This document shows positions 17,209 to 26,936 of a DNA stretch of 64,000 nt, piece by piece. Numbering within the stretch: the first letter of the stretch is position 1; every line of letters starts with the position of its first letter. Source of the stretch: Rhodococcus gordoniae (GTDB taxonomy: Bacteria > Actinomycetota > Actinomycetes > Mycobacteriales > Mycobacteriaceae); NCBI RefSeq assembly GCF_001646655.1, contig NZ_LPZN01000002.1:62001-126000 (forward strand), given 5' to 3'. The notes under the pieces were generated by a model that made no database searches, had not been told where the DNA came from, and saw nothing but the letters and a program-made list of their open reading frames with translations. Made by a program: the position numbers and the translations under genes.

Positions 17209-17634
17209 ATGTTGATGCGCACCGACCCGTTCCGCGACGTCGATCGTCTCGCGCAGCAGGTGCTCGGCACCATGGCCCGTCCCGCGGTGATGCCGCTCGA
17301 CGCATGGCGGGAGGGCGACCGTTTCGTCGCGGAGTTCGATCTCCCCGGCGTCGACGCCGGGTCGATCGAACTCGATGTCGAGCGCAACGTGCTCACCGTT
17401 CGCGCCGAACGCCCGGAAGTCGACCGGGACAAGGAGTTCATCTCGACCGAGAGGCCGCGAGGCGTCTTCACCCGTCGGTTGTTCCTCGGCGACACCCTGG
17501 ACACCGATCGAATCGAAGCACAATATCGGGGTGGTGTTCTGCGCGTGACGATTCCGGTCGCGGAGAAGGCGAAGCCGCGCAAGATCTCCGTGATCGACGC
17601 GGAAGGCAACGGACAGACCGCGATCGAGAACTGA
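17209..17634 (+). CDS. Hsp20/alpha-crystallin family small heat-shock protein
   Basis: The 141-residue chaperone starts at ATG 17209 with a GGAGG ribosome site. It has a short N-terminal arm ([20 protein letters not shown]), an alpha-crystallin domain ([31 protein letters not shown]), the family pattern [32 protein letters not shown], and a basic tail (KPRKISV) that usually carries the IXI-like assembly motif. Small heat-shock proteins hold unfolding proteins without ATP. It diverges from the HspR-type repressor. Confidence 0.95.
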   Translation: MLMRTDPFRDVDRLAQQVLGTMARPAVMPLDAWREGDRFVAEFDLPGVDAGSIELDVERNVLTVRAERPEVDRDKEFISTERPRGVFTRRLFLGDTLDTDRIEAQYRGGVLRVTIPVAEKAKPRKISVIDAEGNGQTAIEN

Positions 17635-17645
17635 GTCACTGCGAC

Positions 17646-17678
17646 GAACCGGGCCCGGGATCATCCCGGGCCCGGTTC
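17646..17678. terminator. Strong bidirectional terminator hairpin
   Basis: GAACCGGGCCCGGGA (17646-17660), a three-base loop, then the perfect complement TCCCGGGCCCGGTTC (17664-17678). It lies between the convergent ends of hsp20 and the alcohol dehydrogenase gene. Confidence 0.9.
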
Positions 17679-17690
17679 CTGTTGCTCCGC

Positions 17691-18872
17691 TTACGGTTTG
17701 AGGCCGATCTTGATTGCGCCGTCCTGCTTCTTCTGGAAGATCTCGTACGCGCGCGGTGCGTCGTCGAGCGGGAGGCGGTGGGTGGCGAAGTCGTCGACCC
17801 CCAGCGGATCCTCGTCGGTCAGCAGCGGCAGGATCTCCGGAACCCAGTTCAACACGTTCGCCTGCCCCATACGGAGACGGATCTGCTTGTCGAACAGGGT
17901 GAGCATCGGCATCGGGTCCGCCGCCCCGCCGTACACGCCGCTCAGCGAGATCGCGCCACCACGTCGCACGACGTCGATCGCGGTGTACAGCGCGTGGAGA
18001 CGATCGAGGCCGGCCTTCTCCATGAACGGCTCGGCGATCGCCGACGGCAGGAGGCCCGCAACGCTCTGGGCGAGCTTCGCAACGGGGGAGCCGTGCGCTT
18101 CCATGCCCACCGCGTCGATCACCGAATCGGTGCCGCGCCCGTTCGTCATGTCGCGGATCATGTCGCCCGGGTTGTCGTCGACCTCACGGAGATCGACGAC
18201 CTCGATGCCGCGAGACGCCGCCCGGGCGAGCCGTTCGGGAACGAGATCCACCCCGATCACCCGGGCGCCCTTGTGTGCGGCGATGCGGGCGGCCATCTCC
18301 CCGATGGGGCCGAGGCCGAGCACCGTCACGCTGCCCCCGTCGGGGATCTCCGCGTATTCGACGGCCTGCCATGCGGTGGGCAGCACGTCGGAGAGGTAGA
18401 CGAAGCGATCGTCCGCCGGACCTTCGGGGACCTTGATGTGGGTGGCATCGGCGTGAGGTACCCGCAGGTACTCGGCCTGCCCGCCCGGCACGCTGCCGTA
18501 GAGCTTCGAGTAGCCGAACAGGGCGGCACCCGTACCCTCCTCCCGGACCTGCGTGGTCTCGCACTGCGAGTGCAGTCCGTGGGAACACATGAAGCACTGA
18601 CCGCAGCACACCTGGAAGGGGATCACCACCCGATCGCCGGGCTTCAGCTTCGTGACTCCGGAACCCACCTCCTCGACGATGCCCATCGGCTCATGGCCGA
18701 GGATGTCGCCGGGAGTCATGAAGGCTCCCAACACCTCGTACAGGTGCAGGTCGGAGCCGCAGATGTTCGTGGTGGTGACGCGGATGACGGCGTCACCGGC
18801 CTCCTGGATCGTCGGGTCGGGCACCGTGTCGACGCTGACGTTGCGGCGGCCCTGCCATGTCACTGCCTTCAT
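17691..18872 (-). CDS. Zinc-dependent alcohol dehydrogenase (formaldehyde-dehydrogenase-like MDR)
   Basis: The 393-residue medium-chain dehydrogenase has catalytic zinc ligands Cys38 and His60-Glu61, a structural-zinc lobe with Cys90, 93, 96 and 104, and an NAD(P) fold with GLGPIGEMAA. An insert (SVAGLLPSAIAEPFMEKAGLDR) is typical of the glutathione-independent formaldehyde dehydrogenase-like subgroup, whose members oxidise aldehydes or alcohols of varied type. The gene stands alone between hsp20 and a one-TM protein. Substrate is unknown; stress-related aldehyde detoxification is a guess from context. Confidence 0.88.
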   Translation of the reverse strand: MKAVTWQGRRNVSVDTVPDPTIQEAGDAVIRVTTTNICGSDLHLYEVLGAFMTPGDILGHEPMGIVEEVGSGVTKLKPGDRVVIPFQVCCGQCFMCSHGLHSQCETTQVREEGTGAALFGYSKLYGSVPGGQAEYLRVPHADATHIKVPEGPADDRFVYLSDVLPTAWQAVEYAEIPDGGSVTVLGLGPIGEMAARIAAHKGARVIGVDLVPERLARAASRGIEVVDLREVDDNPGDMIRDMTNGRGTDSVIDAVGMEAHGSPVAKLAQSVAGLLPSAIAEPFMEKAGLDRLHALYTAIDVVRRGGAISLSGVYGGAADPMPMLTLFDKQIRLRMGQANVLNWVPEILPLLTDEDPLGVDDFATHRLPLDDAPRAYEIFQKKQDGAIKIGLKP

Positions 18873-18949
18873 GTCGCTCCTCGCCTCCTCGGGTGAAGGA
18901 ATGTCGGGCCGTGCCCGGCATGTGTCTCCCGATGCCTACCCGCGCTCGG

Positions 18950-18970
18950 CGCGGGCAAACGCTGCCCGCG
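18950..18970. other. Small perfect hairpin in the ADH upstream region
   Basis: CGCGGGCA-AACGC-TGCCCGCG forms an 8-bp stem in the 227-base gap between the divergent alcohol dehydrogenase (start 18872) and one-TM protein (start 19100). It could be a regulatory dyad. Confidence 0.4.
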
Positions 18971-19099
18971 AGTGGGTCCCTGCCACGCCGCACATGTTTG
19001 CGCGTGCCGGAGGAGAGGTATGTCGCCACAGAACCGAATCACCGCGACACATGTCTGTGGCCGCTCTTGCGGGAGCGCAGCCGCACAGGAGGAGGTCAG

Positions 19100-19345
19100 G
19101 TGACCACTTCGGACCCCGAACACCACGGAAGCCAGGATCCCGAACCTTCGCGCACCCCGGATCTCGAGCCCGGTGGCGGCGTGGCACCCGGATCGACGCC
19201 CCCGGACTCGGGGACGACGTCCGGGCTGTCCGCTCCGGAACCGGACACGAGAAAGCGATTCCCCATCAGCGGGTGGCTCACGCTTCTCGCCGTCGCGGTG
19301 ATCGTGATCATCTTCGTGGCCGCGATCTTCGGCATCCTCGCCTGA
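19100..19345 (+). CDS. Small single-TM protein, DUF6480-like
   Basis: This 81-residue protein starts at GTG 19100, preceded by AGGAGGAGG. The first 50 residues are hydrophilic and rich in Pro, Gly, Ser and acidic residues (PEPSRTPDLEPGGG). A single membrane helix follows (SGWLTLLAVAVIVIIFVAAIFGIL) at the extreme C-terminus. The layout matches small actinobacterial DUF6480-type tail proteins of unknown role, often found near stress genes. An in-frame continuation upstream is not supported by a ribosome site. Confidence 0.75.
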   Translation: MTTSDPEHHGSQDPEPSRTPDLEPGGGVAPGSTPPDSGTTSGLSAPEPDTRKRFPISGWLTLLAVAVIVIIFVAAIFGILA

Positions 19346-19350
19346 CGGTT

Positions 19351-19363
19351 CGCTCGGCGAGCG
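19351..19363. terminator. Short hairpin between convergent genes
   Basis: CGCTC-GGC-GAGCG lies six bases after the one-TM gene stop and 13 bases from the response-regulator stop. It is short (5-bp stem), so termination is only suggested by its position. Confidence 0.35.
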
Positions 19364-19375
19364 CCCGGGACGATC

Positions 19376-19828
19376 TCAGGGACGTCCGCGGCGCGGTAAC
19401 CGCACGACCTGCACGAAGAACTCGTCGATCTGCTTCACGGCACCGATGAACTGGTCGAGATCGACCGGCTTGGTGACGTATGCGTTGGCGTGCAGCTTGT
19501 AGCTGCGCAGGATGTCCTCCTCGGCCGAGGAGGTCGTGAGTACCACGATGGGGATGTCGGACAGTTCGGGATCGGACTTGATCTTCGTCAGGACCTGCCG
19601 GCCGTCGTATTTCGGCAGGTTGAGGTCGAGCAGGATCAGGTCCGGGCGCGGAGCGTTCTCGTGGGCACCCCGTCGGTACAGGAAGTCGAGGGCTTCCTCC
19701 CCATCGTGGACGACGTGGAGGGCATTGCCGATCTTGTTGTCCTCGAATGCTTCGCGGGTCATGAGCTCGTCGCCCGGATCGTCCTCGACCAGCAGGACGT
19801 CCACCGGACGGGCAGCGGGATAGGTCAC
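19376..19828 (-). CDS. Single-domain response regulator (Rcp1/CheY-like)
   Basis: The 150-residue protein is a receiver domain alone. The acid pocket (Glu15, Asp16, Asp17 in LVEDDPGD), phosphoacceptor Asp68 (LLDLNLPKYDG), Thr99 and Lys120 (VTKPVD) are all present. The insert FLYRRGAHENAPRPD is characteristic of Rcp1-type regulators that pair with phytochrome-like kinases. The start is GTG 19828 after a GAGGAG site, ten bases downstream of the kinase stop, so the two are co-transcribed. With no output domain it must signal by protein contact. Confidence 0.93.
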   Translation of the reverse strand: MTYPAARPVDVLLVEDDPGDELMTREAFEDNKIGNALHVVHDGEEALDFLYRRGAHENAPRPDLILLDLNLPKYDGRQVLTKIKSDPELSDIPIVVLTTSSAEEDILRSYKLHANAYVTKPVDLDQFIGAVKQIDEFFVQVVRLPRRGRP

Positions 19829-19838
19829 GTAATGCTCC

Positions 19839-21476
19839 TCATGCGGTGGTCCCGTGCTTCTGCTCGCCGGGTAGTGGTGCGGTTCCGAGGGTGAAGCAGA
19901 TTCGAGTGCCCTCGGGGTGAGTATCGCTGTACTCGGTGTCGATCCAGATTCTTCCCGCGTGATACTCGACGATTTTCTTGCACAATGCCAATCCGATACC
20001 GGTGCCCTGATAGTCCTCGCGGGGATGGAGGCGCTGGAAGATCACGAACACCTTCTCCGCGTATTCGCTGTCGATCCCGAGGCCGTTGTCGATTACGCAG
20101 AACTGCCACTGCGAGCTCGACTCGTCCTCGACCTTCTCGCACTCGATCCGGATGACGGGGGTGCGATCGGGATGCCGGAACTTGATCGCATTGCCGAGCA
20201 GGTTCTGCCACAACATCGTCAGCAGTGTCGGGTCGCCCGTCAGTTCGGGCAGTGAGTCGGGTCGTTCGATCCGAGCCTGCGACTCCTCGATCGACGCCGA
20301 GAGATTGAACAACGCCTTGTCGAGCGGTCGCCCGAGGTCCACCCGGACGTAGGCATCGTGCACGCGCCCGACCCGCGAGAAAGCGAGCAGATCGCTGATC
20401 AGGACCTGCATGCGCTTCGCACCGTCCACGGCGTATTCGACGTACTGCCGGCCACGATCGTCGAGGACGTCCCCGTAGCGCTTCTCGAGGAGCTGGCAGA
20501 AGGACGCGACCTTCCGGAGTGGCTCCTGCAGGTCGTGCGATGCGACATAGGCGAACTGCTCGAGTTCGGCGTTGGAACGTCGTAGTTCCTCGGCCTGGGC
20601 GTCGAGATCCTCCGCTTGTCTGGCCAACAGGGTCTGTTGCTTGCGGGAATCCGACAGCGCATCGGCGATACGACCGCGCATCGTCTCGACGTCGAGGGCC
20701 AGTGCCCGGATGTCCTTCGGTCCCTGCGGATAGATGTGCTGGTAGAAGTTCTCCTCGAGCGCGACCCGGCGACTGGCGTTGCGGAGTTTGCTGAGCGGCA
20801 CGGCGACGAGATTGTGGACGAGGGCCACCATCGCGAGGCCGGTGAGGATGAACGTGATCACCATGGCGATCAGGACCGAGTTGCGGATCGTCCGGGACTG
20901 CACGAGATCGTCGAGGTTCTCTTCGAGCACACGGGAGAGCGCGCTGTTCTCCTGGACGAACATCGACCGGATCTCACCGAAGGTCAGCCGGTCCTCCTCG
21001 GCCAGGTTCGCATCGACGGGGCGCGGCTGCCCGGGCACGACTGTGGCGATGATCGGCTCTGCATATTGCGTCTGCCACTGCCGGGCGGTGGCGTCGATGG
21101 AGTCGATGTCGGCGAGGAGCTCGGGATGGTCGGCGAGGAGTTCACGGAGGCGATCGAGGGCGACCTGCTGATCGGCCCGGCCGGCGCGATACGGCCCGAG
21201 GAAGATCGGGTCGGTCGTGAGCGCATACCCGCGGACTGCGGTCTGCTGATCGAGCAGTGAGCTCTGCAGCCGGTAGGCCTCCGTCATCGCGGGCTGGATC
21301 CGCCCGGTCACCTCGTCGGTGATCTGCACGGTGCGCTGGATGAAGATTCCGCCCACGATCGAGCCGAGGACGGCGAAGACCGCGAGGACCGCGAACGCGA
21401 CCTGGAACCAGCTCTGCACGACCAGCCGCGACGAGAACCGCTCGATACGCGGTTCGGGAACCGAAGGATCCCTCAT
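19839..21476 (-). CDS. CHASE3-type membrane sensor histidine kinase
   Basis: The 545-residue kinase has TM1 at about 23-46, a helical extracytoplasmic CHASE3-like domain (LLDQQTAVRGYALTTDPIFL...), TM2 at about 200-222, HAMP, a coiled coil (LARQAEDLDAQAEELRRSN), a HisKA box with His314 (FAYVASHDLQEPLRK) and an ATPase domain (NLLGNAIKF, VIDNGLGID, GTGIGLALCKK). The catalytic core is closest to bacteriophytochrome-type kinases, matching its Rcp1-like partner downstream. The extracytoplasmic signal is unknown. Confidence 0.93.
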   Translation of the reverse strand: MRDPSVPEPRIERFSSRLVVQSWFQVAFAVLAVFAVLGSIVGGIFIQRTVQITDEVTGRIQPAMTEAYRLQSSLLDQQTAVRGYALTTDPIFLGPYRAGRADQQVALDRLRELLADHPELLADIDSIDATARQWQTQYAEPIIATVVPGQPRPVDANLAEEDRLTFGEIRSMFVQENSALSRVLEENLDDLVQSRTIRNSVLIAMVITFILTGLAMVALVHNLVAVPLSKLRNASRRVALEENFYQHIYPQGPKDIRALALDVETMRGRIADALSDSRKQQTLLARQAEDLDAQAEELRRSNAELEQFAYVASHDLQEPLRKVASFCQLLEKRYGDVLDDRGRQYVEYAVDGAKRMQVLISDLLAFSRVGRVHDAYVRVDLGRPLDKALFNLSASIEESQARIERPDSLPELTGDPTLLTMLWQNLLGNAIKFRHPDRTPVIRIECEKVEDESSSQWQFCVIDNGLGIDSEYAEKVFVIFQRLHPREDYQGTGIGLALCKKIVEYHAGRIWIDTEYSDTHPEGTRICFTLGTAPLPGEQKHGTTA

Positions 21477-21794
21477 CGCTGCACCGTCGCTCCGACCTCG
21501 GCGGAACGCACGATACCGATCACATCCACCCCAGCTTCCCGGTCCGTGCCCGATTCACGCCGAAGGCGAGGAATCCCGACGGCGGTGCGGACCGGACCTT
21601 TCGGTCTGCGAACACACGTTTGGACGGGCTGCCTGCTGAACCCAGGAGCGAACTGTAACCCACCGGTGCGGCGCCTCCGGAGCCAGCCATGGGCTCGGAA
21701 AACTCCCGGGCGCCGGAACGGCTCCAGGGTCGCTCGGGTACCGGCAGCTCGCGTCCTCGGCCGCGCCCTCGGGAGCCGAACTCGGTGCGATCGA
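21477..21794. other. Intergenic stretch, no gene seen
   Basis: About 318 bases between the kinase start and the thioesterase-like gene stop, both on the minus strand. It should hold the promoter of the kinase and regulator pair. No hairpin with a T-run, no ribosome site with a credible frame and no RNA gene were recognised. Confidence 0.5.
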
Positions 21795-22565
21795 TCAGAT
21801 CGGTCGCACCGTGAGGATCTGGGACATCGTGCCGATCGGGCCGGTGGTGTCGTGCAGCACCGTGCTCGTCAGACCGATGCCGTCGGCACCGAACGAGACC
21901 GACGTGTCGAAACCGACCCATTCCCCGCGCGGTTCGGTGAACAGGTGCGCGGTGAGATCGAGATTGGGGAAGGCGACCTTACTCGGGTCGGCGCGCACCG
22001 CCATGCCGTTGGCGATGTCGAACAGACCGGCCGTGGCGGCGAGACCGCTGACCTTCTCGCCGTCCACGAGCGCGAGCGGCGTGCGCACCCAGAAGGAGGC
22101 CCGTCCGGGACCGGACGAGGTGCGACGCACCTCGACGGAGTCGATGAATCCTCCCGGCCACAGGGTCGTCGGATCCCAGGGTTCGCTGTCCTCGGGCGAC
22201 GGGATCGACTGCAGAACGGTGCCGGCGATCTCCGCGGTGGTCCGGGTCTGCATCAGCCACGCCCGGGCGCGCACGATCGCGCGCCCGTCGTGGGCCAGGG
22301 TGGCCTCGACGAGTTCGATGGTGCGACCGGGACGCAGGACCTCGACGGTCGTGACGACGGAACCGACCGGCACGGTGCCGAGGATGTCGTACGACAGGCG
22401 CCCGATCACCAGTCCGTCGTCGCGTCGGGTGTCGCGGTCGCATTCGATGACGTGGGCGATCAGACCGAGGGCGGGAGCGATGTGCTGTTCGGCTTCGTTC
22501 CACGCCCCGCCGACGTGCTCGGTGGCGCGGAAGGATGTCGGACCGAGTCGTTCGAAATAGCTCAT
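21795..22565 (-). CDS. Thioesterase-superfamily (hot-dog fold) protein
   Basis: The 256-residue protein resembles TesB-like double hot-dog acyl-CoA thioesterases of actinobacteria: an N-terminal module (WNEAEQHIAPALGLIAHVIE, SYDILGTVPVGSVVTTVEVLRPGRTIELVEATL) and a C-terminal one (ASFWVRTPLALVDGEK, FPNLDLTAHLF, GWVGFDTSVSFGADGIGLTSTVLHD). It overlaps the TetR gene by four bases and is probably co-transcribed with it. A role in hydrolysing acyl-CoA from the divergent leucine pathway is possible but unproven. Confidence 0.75.
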   Translation of the reverse strand: MSYFERLGPTSFRATEHVGGAWNEAEQHIAPALGLIAHVIECDRDTRRDDGLVIGRLSYDILGTVPVGSVVTTVEVLRPGRTIELVEATLAHDGRAIVRARAWLMQTRTTAEIAGTVLQSIPSPEDSEPWDPTTLWPGGFIDSVEVRRTSSGPGRASFWVRTPLALVDGEKVSGLAATAGLFDIANGMAVRADPSKVAFPNLDLTAHLFTEPRGEWVGFDTSVSFGADGIGLTSTVLHDTTGPIGTMSQILTVRPI

Positions 22566-23239
22566 GCGGTCTCCGTTCGGGCCGTGTCGGCCGGGGATGC
22601 TGTGTCTGCCGGGAATGCCGAGGGGGTCGCGGTGAGGGCCGACAGGGCCATGCGTCGCAACACCGCGCGAGTGCTCTCCGGGGAGCGCGGGTCGGCGCTG
22701 TGCGGTGTGGAGTTGATGAGCCCGAAGGTCGCGTGCGCCATCGTGCGTGCATCGGATTCGGGCAGTACCGGGTCGATGCGGCGCAGTACGCCGACCCAGA
22801 TCTCGACGTAACGACGCTGGGTCACCCGCACCTCCCGCTGTGCCTCGTCGGGGAGGGACGCGAACTCGCGGTCCTGCACGCGGATGAGGTCGGGCTCGCC
22901 CAAGGCGAAGTCGAGATGGAAGTCGACCAGGCCCTCGAGGGCGCCGCGCGGTTCGGGATTCGTCTCGGCGACCTGCGTGCCACCTGCGAGCAGGCGGCGG
23001 CTGATCTCGACGAGGATCTCGACGAGCAGGGCGTCCTTGTTGGGGAAGTGCCGGTACACGGCGGGTCCGCTGATACCCACGGCGGCACCGAGATCCTCGA
23101 GGCGGACCCCGGGGAATCCGCGTTCGGCGATCAGGTGCGCTGCGGCACGCAGGAGGTCGCGTCGGCGTTCCGCCTTGGCGAGGCTACGCCGCGTCGGGCG
23201 TCCCGAGGCGGTCGAGACGTCGATCGCGGACTGGGTCAT
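22562..23239 (-). CDS. TetR-family regulator of the leucine-degradation operon (BkaR/Rv2506-like)
   Basis: This 225-residue repressor starts at ATG 23239 after GGAGA. The helix-turn-helix is clear (RRDLLRAAAHLIAERGFPGVRLEDLGAAVGISGPAVYRHFPNKDALL). The C-terminal ligand domain is variable, as usual. It diverges from accD1 with a 98-base gap; the Mycobacterium orthologue Rv2506 has the same position and is known to repress branched-chain catabolism. A palindrome with GTTA half-sites lies between the two genes. Confidence 0.88.
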   Translation of the reverse strand: MTQSAIDVSTASGRPTRRSLAKAERRRDLLRAAAHLIAERGFPGVRLEDLGAAVGISGPAVYRHFPNKDALLVEILVEISRRLLAGGTQVAETNPEPRGALEGLVDFHLDFALGEPDLIRVQDREFASLPDEAQREVRVTQRRYVEIWVGVLRRIDPVLPESDARTMAHATFGLINSTPHSADPRSPESTRAVLRRMALSALTATPSAFPADTASPADTARTETA

Positions 23240-23272
23240 GAAAATCTCCGCTCGGTGTGGTCTGGACAACTC

Positions 23273-23290
23273 GGTTAATCATAACTAACC
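23273..23290. promoter_or_regulatory. Candidate TetR operator between regulator and accD1
   Basis: GGTTAATCATAACTAACC has 5-base inverted arms (GGTTA/TAACC). A further AGTTAAT follows at 23299-23305. It is AT-rich against a GC-rich background and sits in the short divergent promoter region, where a TetR dimer could block both genes. Confidence 0.55.
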
Positions 23291-23337
23291 TGGATTTCAG
23301 TTAATGACGATTATTCGATCTACCGAGGATGGTGTTC

Positions 23338-24924
23338 GTGACGACCGCTGAGACGGCCTCGACAACCAGCCGCGACCAGCACGAACAGCTGGTCGGAGAG
23401 CTCCGGGACAAGCTCGCTGCCGCGGCGCGGGGTGGTAGTGAGAAATCACGGGAGCGGCACGTCGCACGGGGCAAACTGCTTCCCCGCGACCGCGTGGACG
23501 AACTGCTCGACACCGGCAGTCCGTTCCTCGAGCTGTCACCCCTCGCGGCGAGCGGCATGTACGACGACGAGTGCCCCGGCGCCGGCATGATCGCCGGAAT
23601 CGGCCGCGTCGCCGGCCGTGAGTGCGTGATCGTCGCCAACGACGCCACCGTCAAGGGCGGCACCTACTACCCGATCACGGTCAAGAAGCACCTGCGGGCA
23701 CAGGAAGTCGCACTGCAGAACAACCTGCCGTGCCTGTACCTCGTCGACTCGGGTGGCGCCTTCCTGCCGCGGCAGGACGAGGTCTTCCCCGACCGCGAGC
23801 ACTTCGGCCGCATCTTCTACAACCAGGCCACCATGAGCGCCAAGGGAATTCCGCAGATCGCCGCGGTCCTGGGCTCGTGCACCGCCGGCGGTGCCTACGT
23901 CCCCGCGATGAGCGACGAGGCCGTCATCGTCCGCAACCAGGGCACCATCTTCCTCGGCGGCCCGCCGCTGGTGAAGGCCGCGACCGGTGAGGTCGTCACC
24001 GCGGAGGAACTCGGCGGCGGCGACCTGCACTCGAAGGTCTCGGGCGTCACCGACCACCTGGCCGAGGACGACCGCGACGCGCTGCGCATCGTGCGCGACA
24101 TCGTCTCCACCTTCGGTCCGCGCACTCCGCGCCCGTGGGACGTCGAACCCACCACCGAGCCCGAGGCCGACCCCGCCGAGCTGTACGACGTGGTGCCCAC
24201 CGATCCGCGCATCCCCTACGATGTGCACGAGGTCATCACCCGCGTGGTCGACGGCTCCTCCTTCCACGAGTTCAAGGCCGAGTACGGCAAGACCCTCGTC
24301 ACCGGCTTCGCGCGTATCCACGGCCACCCGGTCGGCATCGTCGCGAACAACGGGGTGCTCTTCGGCGAATCCGCCGTCAAGGGCGCGCATTTCATCGAAC
24401 TGTGCGACAAGCGGTCGATCCCGCTGGTGTTCCTGCAGAACATCTCCGGCTTCATGGTCGGCCGCGACTACGAGGCCGGTGGCATCGCCAAGCACGGCGC
24501 GAAGATGGTCACCGCGGTCGCGTGCGCGCGGGTGCCGAAGCTGACCGTCGTCATCGGTGGCTCGTACGGTGCGGGCAACTACTCGATGTGCGGTCGCGCG
24601 TATTCGCCTCGCTTCCTGTGGATGTGGCCGAACGCCCGCATCTCCGTCATGGGCGGCGAGCAGGCCGCCTCGGTGCTGGCCACGGTGCGCTCCGACCAGC
24701 TCGACGCCTCGGGCAAGCCCTGGACGGCCGAGCAGGAGGAGGAGTTCAAGGCTCCGATCCGCGCCCAGTACGAGGAACAGGGCAATCCCTACTACTCGAC
24801 CGCGCGCCTGTGGGACGACGGCATCATCGATCCCGCAGACACCAGAAAAGTCCTCGGACTGGCACTGTCGGTGTGCGCCAACGCCCCGCTCGAGCCGGTC
24901 TCCTACGGCGTCTTCCGGATGTGA
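23338..24924 (+). CDS. accD1: Acyl-CoA carboxylase beta (carboxyltransferase) subunit, methylcrotonyl-CoA type
   Basis: The 528-residue carboxyltransferase moves the carboxyl group from biotin to an acyl-CoA. Oxyanion-forming motifs are seen in the N half ([28 protein letters not shown]) and C half ([24 protein letters not shown]). These match methylcrotonyl-CoA carboxylase beta subunits rather than the propionyl type. GTG 23338 is preferred since a GAGG site lies nine bases upstream; an ATG at 23329 is too close to it. It is the first gene of the operon, followed after eight bases by the biotin subunit. Confidence 0.92.
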   Translation: MTTAETASTTSRDQHEQLVGELRDKLAAAARGGSEKSRERHVARGKLLPRDRVDELLDTGSPFLELSPLAASGMYDDECPGAGMIAGIGRVAGRECVIVANDATVKGGTYYPITVKKHLRAQEVALQNNLPCLYLVDSGGAFLPRQDEVFPDREHFGRIFYNQATMSAKGIPQIAAVLGSCTAGGAYVPAMSDEAVIVRNQGTIFLGGPPLVKAATGEVVTAEELGGGDLHSKVSGVTDHLAEDDRDALRIVRDIVSTFGPRTPRPWDVEPTTEPEADPAELYDVVPTDPRIPYDVHEVITRVVDGSSFHEFKAEYGKTLVTGFARIHGHPVGIVANNGVLFGESAVKGAHFIELCDKRSIPLVFLQNISGFMVGRDYEAGGIAKHGAKMVTAVACARVPKLTVVIGGSYGAGNYSMCGRAYSPRFLWMWPNARISVMGGEQAASVLATVRSDQLDASGKPWTAEQEEEFKAPIRAQYEEQGNPYYSTARLWDDGIIDPADTRKVLGLALSVCANAPLEPVSYGVFRM

Positions 24925-24932
24925 GTGCACCC

Positions 24933-26936
24933 ATGACTGATACGACTCGGATCGACACGGTGTTGGTCGCCAACCGCGGCGAGATCGCGGTGCGCGTCAT
25001 CCGCACCCTGAAGGCGATGGGCATCCGCTCGGTCGCCGTGTTCAGCGAGGCCGACCGCGACGCCCGGCACGTGCAGGAGGCCGACACCGCGGTGCTGCTC
25101 GGACCCGCGGCGGCGCGCGAGAGCTACCTGGTGATCGACAAGGTCATCGACGCGGCGCTCGCCACCGGCGCGCAGGGCATCCATCCCGGCTACGGATTCC
25201 TCTCGGAGAACTCGGCTTTCGCCGCCGCATGCGCCACCGCCGGTATCGCCTTTCTCGGTCCGTCCGCCCACGCGATCGAGACCATGGGCGACAAGATCAC
25301 CGCCAAGGCCGCGGTGTCGGAGTTCGGCGTTCCCGTCGTGCCCGGAATCTCCCGGCCCGGACTGAGCGACGACGAACTGATCGCGGGCGCCGAGGAAGTC
25401 GGCTACCCCGTGCTCGTCAAGCCGTCCGCCGGTGGTGGCGGCAAGGGCATGCGCCTCGTCGAGGACCCGAAGGATCTGCCCGCCGCGCTCGAATCCGCCC
25501 GTCGCGAAGCGGCATCGGCATTCGGTGACGACACCCTCTTCCTCGAGCGGTTCGTCCAGCGCCCCCGGCACATCGAGGTCCAGGTCCTCGCCGACGCGCA
25601 CGGCAACGTCGTCCACCTCGGCGAGCGCGAGTGTAGCCTCCAGCGACGGCACCAGAAGGTCATCGAGGAAGCGCCCTCGCCGCTGCTCGACGAGGCCACC
25701 CGCGCCCGCATCGGTGAGGCCGCGTGCAACACCGCGCGCAGCGTCGACTACACCGGCGCCGGCACCGTCGAGTTCATCGTCTCCGCCGACAAGCCGGACG
25801 AGTTCTTCTTCATGGAGATGAACACCCGACTGCAGGTCGAGCATCCGGTCACCGAGATGGTCACCGGCCTCGATCTCGTCGAGTGGCAGGTGCGCATCGC
25901 CGCGGGCGAGCCGCTCGGCTTCACCCAGGACGACATCACCCTCACCGGCCACGCGATCGAGGCCCGCGTCTACGCCGAGGATCCGGCCCGCGGCTTCCTC
26001 CCGACCGGTGGTGAGATCGCTGACGTCGTCGAACCCACCGGCCCCGGTGTGCGCGTCGACTCCGGTATCCGTGCCGGCACCGTGGTCGGCAGCGACTACG
26101 ACCCGATGCTCGCCAAGGTCATCGCCCACGCCGACGACCGCGCCGGCGCGCTGCGACGCCTCGACCGGGCGCTCGCACAGACCGCCGTGCTCGGCGTCGT
26201 CACCAACGTCGACTTCGTGCGGTTCCTGCTCGCCGACGACGACGTCGTGGCCGGTGCGCTCGACACCGGACTCCTCGACCGCCGGGTCGGCGACTACACC
26301 GCCCCCACGACCGCCGATTCCACGCTCGTCGCCGCGGCGATCCTGCGGTGGCTCGACCGCTGGGCGGGCGACACCACCGATCCGTGGGCAGTGCCCGACG
26401 GATGGCGCGTCGGTGCCCACCGGCCCGTCACGTCGCGGCTCACCTCCGGCGACCGCACCGCACACGTGCGCCTGACCGGAAGCCCGGCGGCCGGTGTCGC
26501 CGAGGTCGAGGACGGCGAGACCTACCGGTTCAGCGCCGTGCTGCACGGTTCCGATCTGGCGGTCGTGCTCGACGGCCGGCGTCACAGCTACCGCGTCGGC
26601 GAATCCGACGGTGCGGTCTGGCTTTCCGACGGCCACGGCAGCGTCGCCGTCCGCGAGGTGCGCGAGGCATCGGTGCGTGGCGACGACGCGCACGCCGGCG
26701 ACGCCGACATCACCAGCCCGATGCCCGGCGCCGTCATCGCGGTGTCCGTCGCCTCCGGCGACACCGTCACGGCCGGGCAGACGCTCGTCGTCGTCGAGGC
26801 CATGAAGATGGAACATTCGCTCACCGCCCCCATCGACGGCACCGTCGAACTGTTCGCGGCCGCCGGTGAGCAGGTCAAGGTCGATCAACTTCTCGTGCGA
26901 GTCACCCCGCACGCCGACACGGAAGAGGCACAGTGA
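24933..26936 (+). CDS. accA1: Acyl-CoA carboxylase alpha subunit (biotin carboxylase plus biotin carrier)
   Basis: The 667-residue subunit carboxylates and carries biotin. It shows the biotin carboxylase start ([22 protein letters not shown]), the ATP-grasp glycine loop ([12 protein letters not shown]), the active-site stretch [15 protein letters not shown], a variable linker, and a C-terminal biotinyl domain with VEAMKMEH, where Lys625 is the attachment site. With AccD1 it would convert 3-methylcrotonyl-CoA to 3-methylglutaconyl-CoA. Its stop overlaps the fadE start. Confidence 0.94.
   Translation: MTDTTRIDTVLVANRGEIAVRVIRTLKAMGIRSVAVFSEADRDARHVQEADTAVLLGPAAARESYLVIDKVIDAALATGAQGIHPGYGFLSENSAFAAACATAGIAFLGPSAHAIETMGDKITAKAAVSEFGVPVVPGISRPGLSDDELIAGAEEVGYPVLVKPSAGGGGKGMRLVEDPKDLPAALESARREAASAFGDDTLFLERFVQRPRHIEVQVLADAHGNVVHLGERECSLQRRHQKVIEEAPSPLLDEATRARIGEAACNTARSVDYTGAGTVEFIVSADKPDEFFFMEMNTRLQVEHPVTEMVTGLDLVEWQVRIAAGEPLGFTQDDITLTGHAIEARVYAEDPARGFLPTGGEIADVVEPTGPGVRVDSGIRAGTVVGSDYDPMLAKVIAHADDRAGALRRLDRALAQTAVLGVVTNVDFVRFLLADDDVVAGALDTGLLDRRVGDYTAPTTADSTLVAAAILRWLDRWAGDTTDPWAVPDGWRVGAHRPVTSRLTSGDRTAHVRLTGSPAAGVAEVEDGETYRFSAVLHGSDLAVVLDGRRHSYRVGESDGAVWLSDGHGSVAVREVREASVRGDDAHAGDADITSPMPGAVIAVSVASGDTVTAGQTLVVVEAMKMEHSLTAPIDGTVELFAAAGEQVKVDQLLVRVTPHADTEEAQ

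Noticed and set aside
24135-24932. N-terminal extension of AccA1 over the end of accD1
   Set aside because: It is a shifted reading of accD1; the biotin carboxylase domain begins right after ATG 24933.
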